DNA of 64,000 bases. It comes from Pyrenula massariospora. Lineage: Eukaryota; Ascomycota; Eurotiomycetes; Pyrenulales; Pyrenulaceae. Within the stretch, counting starts at the first letter, position 1. Each line of letters begins with the position of its first letter. Positions 57,901 to 64,000 of the stretch are shown in pieces. The translations under genes were made by a program, and so were the position numbers. The notes under the pieces are model-generated. The model saw nothing but the letters and a program-made list of their open reading frames with translations, did not search any database and had not been told where the DNA came from. The stretch lies in contig JAGFMI010000018.1 of assembly GCA_021030905.1 (NCBI GenBank), positions 558,001-622,000 on the forward strand. Direction: 5' to 3'.

Positions 57901-60900
57901 TTACTCCAAGGAGACCCTACTCCTAGGGAAGGAGGATTACGAAAATGGAAACCTCGTCAACGAGTATCGTTACGCCTATGAGATACCCAAAAGAATGTCG
58001 ACTCCACAGCTCTTAGCGTCGGCCCTTAAGCGCTCTGAAAGTCGGCAGAACTCCAAGTTTCCGATCGAACGCCGCTGTGTGCGCGGCCGAGACGAAGGAC
58101 AGTCTGTATCATACAACAGTGAGGGTCTCATAGACTGTGGTTCCTACATGAAAGACGGCAATTTAATCCGATTCAAGTACAATTACCGAAAGCATAGTCG
58201 TTCGGCTGACGAGCTCTTACGGGCCGAATTCGTCCTAGCCCATATCAGTGTCACCGTTGCCTGGTGCGCCCCTCCGAAAAAAAGGCCAGAGAAGGCCAAC
58301 CGATGGATTCCGCATTCGAAGATCACGGAGGCTACATTCGTCGAGGGGGCAGACGTGTATGAAACTAGATGGCTGTACGACCACAAGTTCCATCCCGAGA
58401 TTTTCACGACTCTCAATGGACAAAGAATACCAACGCCCCCGATGATTGAACACGACTATTTAGATGTATTGAAGAAACCAAGAGATACTGGCTTTATCTC
58501 TGACAACCCGCTACTATTTTGTGACTCTTTGAACTCAAATGCAGTTGCTCGCTGGCTTGGCTTGAGCAAGAAACACTTCGCCATATCAACATCTCAATCT
58601 CGGTCCAAACTCTGGAAGGCCTGGAAGGATCGAAAAGACTTCGATGGCGTAATTGTGAGATGGTTGGACGAGAGACTCCTTCGCCGAGATGCGGTACTGA
58701 AGAAATACTGGCGCTGTCGCAATCGTGGCAACCTCGAGGCAGCAAAAAGTTATCTAGATGCACGAAGCGATGCAATCATGGCAAGTGCGGACTTGGACGG
58801 CGATATTTCGAGCTGGACGCCTTTAGCTATCAAATTGGCAGACCTGGGCAACTTCGGGCCTGGTGGTGATGCAGTGATGACAACAGCCAAATCTAAGGAA
58901 GAGGTTGGTCTCGATACAAACAAGACTCTCCACGTGCTGGCAGCGGACAATGGCACCTGGCCGAACGAGGGTGGTGGGGTATCTGCTTGCCGTCGTGACA
59001 TGATTAACGGCCTGGAATCTATCAAATGGCACATGATAGCAGAGAGTGCCACCGATTTTGGACTTCCTAAGCATCAAACGGAGAGGAACGTCAAGTCACT
59101 CAAAGTCATTCCTTTGTGGGGATTAGACTTCCTCCAACCTACTCATGGCCTATTTAAGAACAGACTTGATTCCGAAGTTGACGCAATAGCTACCAAGGCG
59201 ACAGATCTTGACATAGAAAGAAAGTTTATACCTTCGTTGACCGCATTAGTCAAGGGCGCTCGTGCCAAGCAGTTGTCTAACGCCGATGTGAAGCAGGCTA
59301 CGAGAGCACTTGTTAATCTTAACACATATTTTCAAGACTCTCGCCATTGGAGTCAGGTCTGGACAAGCGAAGTTACCAAAGAAAGCTGGAGAGCGCTGTG
59401 GTTGACCCAAGAGATGCCAAATACTAAGCCGTCCCGGGAATGGTTCGACACAGAGCTTCCAACCCTCGGTCATCTGGACACTGCTTTGGAGCTCTGGTTC
59501 CGCTATCTTTTCATCTTTGCTATCCCAGTTCCGGAGAAAATCCCATCTGTTTTTCAAGCTTCTCACCACAGTGTTTCTGCATCCTACGGCATAGTCTGCA
59601 AAATCAAGCGTGGCTGTACTCTAGCAATCTGGGACCACGCTATCAGTTGGCGAGAATGCAACCTCTGTCTCTCATCAGCATTATGCAAACTACCTCCCTT
59701 TGTCCGGAATTCTTTGCTTGGGCTTATGCGACTGACATCAGTCTTGATCTTGCACCATGCGGATATCATCTTACCATGTGCGGACTTCTTCAACCCTGGG
59801 TGGGAAATCGAGATCGGGACCTGTCAAGGTGCTATCGAGCACCGAAATAGTTTCCGGCGGAAGGTAGACCCGGTCGTTAATGGTATCACTGACATGCAAA
59901 AGTTCACGCCAGTGAAAGAGATCAAGACACAGCTTCCTACAGTCACGATGTTATCTCACGTCTGGTATGCTAAAGACATCAAGACGGCTCTGCTCGCGGC
60001 CGACATCATCATCAATGAATGGGGATTCAAAGATTACCGTCTCGATATCTATGGTGCAATCGACAAAGCGCCGACTTACTCGACAGAATGCCAGGAGATC
60101 ATTGCCTCCAAGGGCCTCCGTGGTCAAGCAGCTCTTTGTGGCACCGCAGATCCCATAAAGGTGCTCGAAAAGACTTGGCTGTTCCTGAACTCCTCGCTCT
60201 CCGAAGGTCTACCCCTTGCGCTCGGCGAAGCAGCTTTGACTGGAGCCCCTGTCGTATGTACAGACGTGGGAGCCTCTCTTCGTGTGCTCAGCGACCCGGA
60301 GGATTTCTCCCGATTTAGCGCTGTTGTCGCGCCAAATGACGCTAGAGCCCTTGCTCGAGCTCAGATCAAGATGCTAGCTATGCTTGGAGAATGGTCTCAA
60401 TTTGCTGAAGATACCATAGCCGCTCCGGAAATGTCATCAAACCCTACCCCAGAAGAGGTCGCAATGATAACTCAGCGCATGTATGACAAGGCCGAGTATC
60501 GCCGTACGCTGGGTATGAAGACGCGAAACATTGTCCAGAAATCCTTCAGTGGCGAGCGATATCTCCGCGAGCATGAACAGATGCTCTGGATTTCCAAGTT
60601 CCGAAAATCGATCATGGGTGCATCCCACCTCGACGCAGCGGCAGAAGGCAACGATCTCTCAGCCATAACAAGGGCCATTGAGCTCGCAGACCCCACCGAC
60701 GAAGAGGTTATCACCATCCCCGCCAGCGCAGTCGCCTCCTGGCGCTCCAGCGCCGCAAGCGGCCTGACTCTCGCCTCCTCGCCCACCATGACCCCAAAGC
60801 GCAACACCCTCCAGCGAAGATCCGGCGCAAACACCCCCACCACCCGCCCCGACTCCCGCCGCTCCATCTCCGACTCCTCCCTCTCCGCGACCGAAATCCG

Positions 60901-61450
60901 CAGAACCTCCGCCCTGCCCATCTTCGCGCCCAAAGCCGGCCTCCCCTTCTCCGACCCAGACCTCGACCCGAACCCCAACCAAAAACGCTTCTCCCTCCTA
61001 TCCCTCTCAAAACATCCCGACACCACCACCACCCAGCGCAGACGCCTCTCCAAAGCCGACCGCCCCCACTCCGCCATTTCCTACCACATCGTCCCCCAGG
61101 GTACCACCAAGCCCTCCCCGCCCCGCCCAGAACTCGACCGCCGCTACCGCAACAGCGACATCAGCGTCCTCGGCACTATCCCCTCCTCGATCGGCCGACA
61201 AGCTCGAAGCGCGAGCGTCGGCGACGGCGCCCGAGGCTCACTCCTAAGAAGGGAGACGACGCCCAGCCCGACGCCGGACCCAAGGAGGAGCCGGGCGAGC
61301 TCCAGTCCCCGGCGGAGCAGCCGGCTACTGCTGAGCCCGAGCGCGAGTCCGCGGAGCCCGAGCTCGAGGAGGAGCGAGGTGCGGTTTCTGGAGCCGGAGG
61401 ACGAGAGGCCGAGGAGGAAGAGGCCGGCGTTGTCGTGGAGGGGGTCGTGA
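51959..61450 (+). CDS. gtb3: Giant GAG synthase: membrane protein fused to a GT4 glycosyltransferase (Gtb3)
   Basis: Predicted GAG polymerase/exporter in the plasma membrane. Inferred exons are 51959-52014, 52067-52172 and 52226-61450, giving 3128 aa; the first donor (GTATCA) is the least certain. Exon 2 encodes an N-terminal span (VLIGLILTTVIVGLSFILYS). Next is a barrel-like region (LLHKYDLLVLDPLQDGVVEA, SGVLIAGWHESFPP) reminiscent of GH114-type folds. Membrane clusters lie at about residues 826-1025 and 1159-1370, with a further hydrophobic part near 1830. The GT4 domain runs from about 2289 (LAADNGTWPNEGGGVSACR) to about 2830. Its EX7E motif is E2714/E2722 in SEGLPLALGEAA. The last about 250 residues are basic and Ser/Pro/Arg-rich. 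The 9.2-kb exon without introns is striking in this intron-rich genome. Confidence 0.9.
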
Positions 61451-62044
61451 TGATCATGACGACGGCGGCGGCGGGGGGTTGGGGGTGAAAAAATTGTTAA
61501 TGGATTGAATTAAATTGAATTGAAATTGTGGGCCGCTTCCCATTTGTAATTTTAGTCAAAAAGCGATTTCATGGCATAGATTGTACAGTATTTTAGTTGT
61601 TTGCTTTGTTTATTAGCAAAATGTGTAATATAGGATCTCTTGACTTCCTTTTTCACGATCTTTCTAGTTTCACGTTGTAAGCTTAAACCGTGGCCTATAA
61701 TTTAGAACCAGCAAAATACCGTAGCAACGTCGACCTACCTAATACAACGAGCGCTAACGTGATACTCTTATAATCGTGATCCCACGCAATGTGGAATACT
61801 TCACCAAAAGCCAGGAGGTTTCTAACGCATAACCTAGACGTTCCGAAGAAGCTGACTTTCATAAATTGCAGGTCACTCCTAACAACGAAAATCAACTCCT
61901 GGCGGACATGTCTTTGATGCTGAGCCTTCCCGCGCCTTGCTATATAAGCCTTCACCCAAAACACCTTGCAATGCAGATGTTCGAAAAAATGTTCCCGCAC
62001 AATGCCGCTTTTTTCCCAATCTCAATCGAACAACCATGTATGCA
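61451..62044. other. Convergent intergenic stretch
   Basis: About 590 bp between gtb3 (plus) and the dipeptidyl peptidase gene (minus), AT-rich around 61490-61700 as expected for 3' UTRs and terminators. It is the right border of the GAG cluster. I see no gene. Confidence 0.55.
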
Positions 62045-64000
62045 TCATCGCGCATCTTCGCCCACCTCGTCCCGGCGCTTCTTGTCAACCGGCACCGGAT
62101 TATCAACCTTCAACCACTCCCCATTAAACGCATTGACAATCCAATTCGACAATTCTACATCACCCATTAGCAAAACCCCTCCCAAACCAGCCACCAGGGT
62201 CAGAACCTACTGTCATACACAATCCGATTCGCATTGTGAAAATAAATACTATGATCCGAATCCGGATAAACATGCACATCATAATTCTCCACCCCCGCCA
62301 GATCCAATTTATCCAGCAACGTGAGCGTGTTCTGAAAATGCACATTATCATCCCCGCTCCCATGCTGGACCAGAAACCGCACATTCCGCCCCAGCGCCGC
62401 CATGTCCGTGATCGCCGTCTCCTCGTACCCCGCCCCGTTGTGCTGCGGCGTGTGCATGTACCGCTCCGTGTACACCGAGTCGTAGAACCGCCAGTCCGTG
62501 ACCGGCGCGACCGCCATGCCGTATTTGAACGTCTCCCCGGCATCCGTCTCGAGGACCTTCAGCGTCATGAAGCCGCCGTAGCTCCAGCCCCAGATGGCGA
62601 TGCGGTCGGGGTCGACGTACGGCAGCGAGGCCCAGATCTTGGCCGCGGCGATCTGGTCGTGGGCCTCGTATTTGCCGAGCCGGCCGCGCACGATGCAGCG
62701 GGCTTCGCGGCCGATGAAGCCGGAGCCTCGGCCGTCGACGGTGACGACGATGTAGCCGAGATTGGCGGCGAGGTAGGATTGGAAGTCGACGGTGAACTTG
62801 CGGTTGACCATTTGTGAGCCGGGGCCGTTGTAGAGCCAGAATATGACGGGGTACTTTTTCTTCGGGTTAAACCGTGGTGGACGGCGTTCGACAGCTTGCA
62901 GCGTGTAGTTATCGATATCCAGGGTTTGATATATTTCGATAGGCATCTCGTGGCTTGAAGCCATTTTTGCGAGGTTCTGGTTTTCTTCAACTGTCCATTC
63001 ATAACTCTCGGTATTGCTAGCAGTGCTAACAACCTTTTGGTAGGGAATACTTGGGCCTTGATAGTTTATCAGAGCATATCCGGAGCCTTTGGAGAATGAG
63101 ACGTCGAAGAATCCAGGTTTGCTGGTATCAGTCAAAGGTTTGAGATCGAATCCGTCAAGCTTAACACTGTATACATGTCTCTGCGTCGGCGCCTCCTTCG
63201 TTGCAACAAAGTAGACTAAGTTGTTTTTCAGATCCACTGATGAAGGTGCCTCAACAACTTCCCAATCTCCCGAAGTGAGCATGATAGGCTCCGAGTTGTC
63301 CAACGGAGTAAAGTAGGCCAAATGGTCGTAGTTGTTGTGGATTATCGTGTCAATGTAACCATCTTCGCCTCGACCGTTGTCTGGGTCTGCTGGAATGAAA
63401 GCTGTGGTCTGTGATGGCTCCACCCATCCGCCGTCAAGTCCAGCGACGTCTTGTGTTCTAACAACCTTGCCAGATCTCGAAGACACGTCAATGAGCACCA
63501 ATCGAGTCGTGTCGCTTTCTCTATTTGTCTCCCTCACCATCACCTTGGAAGAGGAAGTCCAGAAGATTTCAATGATCAATCGGTCATCGTCAGGGAACCC
63601 TCCAGCAATGTCCACAGAAAATGTCTCGTCTTTGTCGACGTCGTAGAACTGAAGATCAACTGTAGGATTCGGAGCGCCAGCTTTGGGGTATTTGAGTTTC
63701 CCAATTTCAGGATAATCTTCCTCACCAGGGACAGGCGTATTCCCACTGGGCCTCGAAACGAAATACTCTATAGGATACTCTGGCACTGCGGATTCATTGG
63801 TTCTTAGGTAAGCAACGTATTTTCCATTCCTCGACCACCATGTTGCGAAATTCGCCTGGAAAACTTCCTCCTCGTATACCCAATCAGGAATGCCATAGAA
63901 CAATTGGGTTCCGCCATCTGAAGTGATGGTCGAAACTTCACCCGACTTTATATGCCGGATGAACATGTTGTTTGCCTTCGTAAAAACAATGGCATCCGAG
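62045..64000 (-). CDS. dpp4: Dipeptidyl peptidase IV (prolyl oligopeptidase family S9B), 5' partial
   Basis: Serine protease that removes X-Pro or X-Ala dipeptides from peptide N-termini. Secreted forms aid protein digestion; vacuolar-membrane forms also exist. The N-terminus lies beyond the right edge. Visible exons are 64000-62211 and 62154-62045; the intron removal turns a false stop (RIVYDSRF) into [20 protein letters not shown] and the end [10 protein letters not shown]. The beta-propeller part begins [16 protein letters not shown] and includes [13 protein letters not shown], with the conserved Glu pair that binds the substrate N-terminus. The catalytic triad is Ser in GWSYGGF (about 62575), Asp in GSGDDNVHF and His in [10 protein letters not shown]. 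The DPP IV residues [13 protein letters not shown] are also present. Confidence 0.95.

Noticed and set aside
60472-61077. 201-codon minus-strand frame
   Set aside because: It is the antisense shadow of the GC-rich, basic tail of Gtb3 and has no recognisable domain.
52418-61450. A giant frame that could suggest a polyketide or nonribosomal peptide synthase
   Set aside because: No ketosynthase, acyltransferase, adenylation or carrier motifs are visible. Membrane clusters and a GT4 EX7E motif identify it as Gtb3.
62236-62817. 193-codon plus-strand frame
   Set aside because: Antisense to the highly conserved catalytic domain of dipeptidyl peptidase IV; Arg/Asp/His-rich shadow composition.

Overview
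The window is from a filamentous ascomycete (Pezizomycotina). Genes are split by many short introns (about 48-110 nt, GT..AG). Gene families are fungal: a Galpha-partner Ggamma with CAAX box, an RCR-type chitin-synthesis regulator, a Vps3844-like vacuolar protein and a GH114/GH135 pair. There is no operon structure and no bacterial-style ribosome binding site. I rebuilt exon joins by eye from splice sites, reading phase and family conservation, so exact splice sites are inferences. I saw no tRNA, rRNA, CRISPR array or intact transposon.

Layout. 0-6 kb: class I cAMP phosphodiesterase (cut by the left edge), a SelW-like Rdx protein and the heterotrimeric G-protein gamma subunit. 6-12 kb: housekeeping genes for eIF3a, the NatB catalytic subunit and RNA polymerase subunit Rpb6. 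12-20 kb: two conserved but unnamed proteins, a GPALPP/DUF3752 protein, an RCR-type membrane protein and a small unnamed protein. 20-25 kb: dual-targeted alanyl-tRNA synthetase and cyclophilin H. 26-32 kb: a membrane RING-H2 protein, a Vps3844-like protein and an unnamed, probably mitochondrial membrane protein. 32-42 kb: dynamin-like Dnm1, a secreted PEBP protein, a Yea4-type UDP-sugar transporter and a questin-oxidase-like protein, followed by a 29-bp minisatellite. 62-64 kb: dipeptidyl peptidase IV, cut by the right edge.

The standout is 42.4-61.45 kb. It is a complete five-gene galactosaminogalactan (GAG) cluster, in the order uge3 (minus), sph3, ega3, agd3, gtb3 (all plus), the order I recall for Aspergillus fumigatus. 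The expected division of labour is as follows. Uge3 makes UDP-Gal and UDP-GalNAc. Gtb3, a giant membrane protein with a C-terminal GT4 domain, polymerises and exports the chain. Agd3 deacetylates GalNAc residues so the polymer becomes cationic and adhesive. Sph3 (GH135) and Ega3 (GH114) cleave GAG. The set is logically parallel to the bacterial Pel system (PelF GT4, PelG membrane protein, PelA hydrolase/deacetylase).

Other points of interest are a near-perfect 37-bp inverted repeat at 16.7 kb, a Gcn4/CpcA-type TGACTCA in the 139-bp divergent promoter of ALA1, a 17-nt micro-exon in the transporter gene, several stop-free in-frame introns, and an 85-codon upstream ORF whose stop overlaps the PEBP start.
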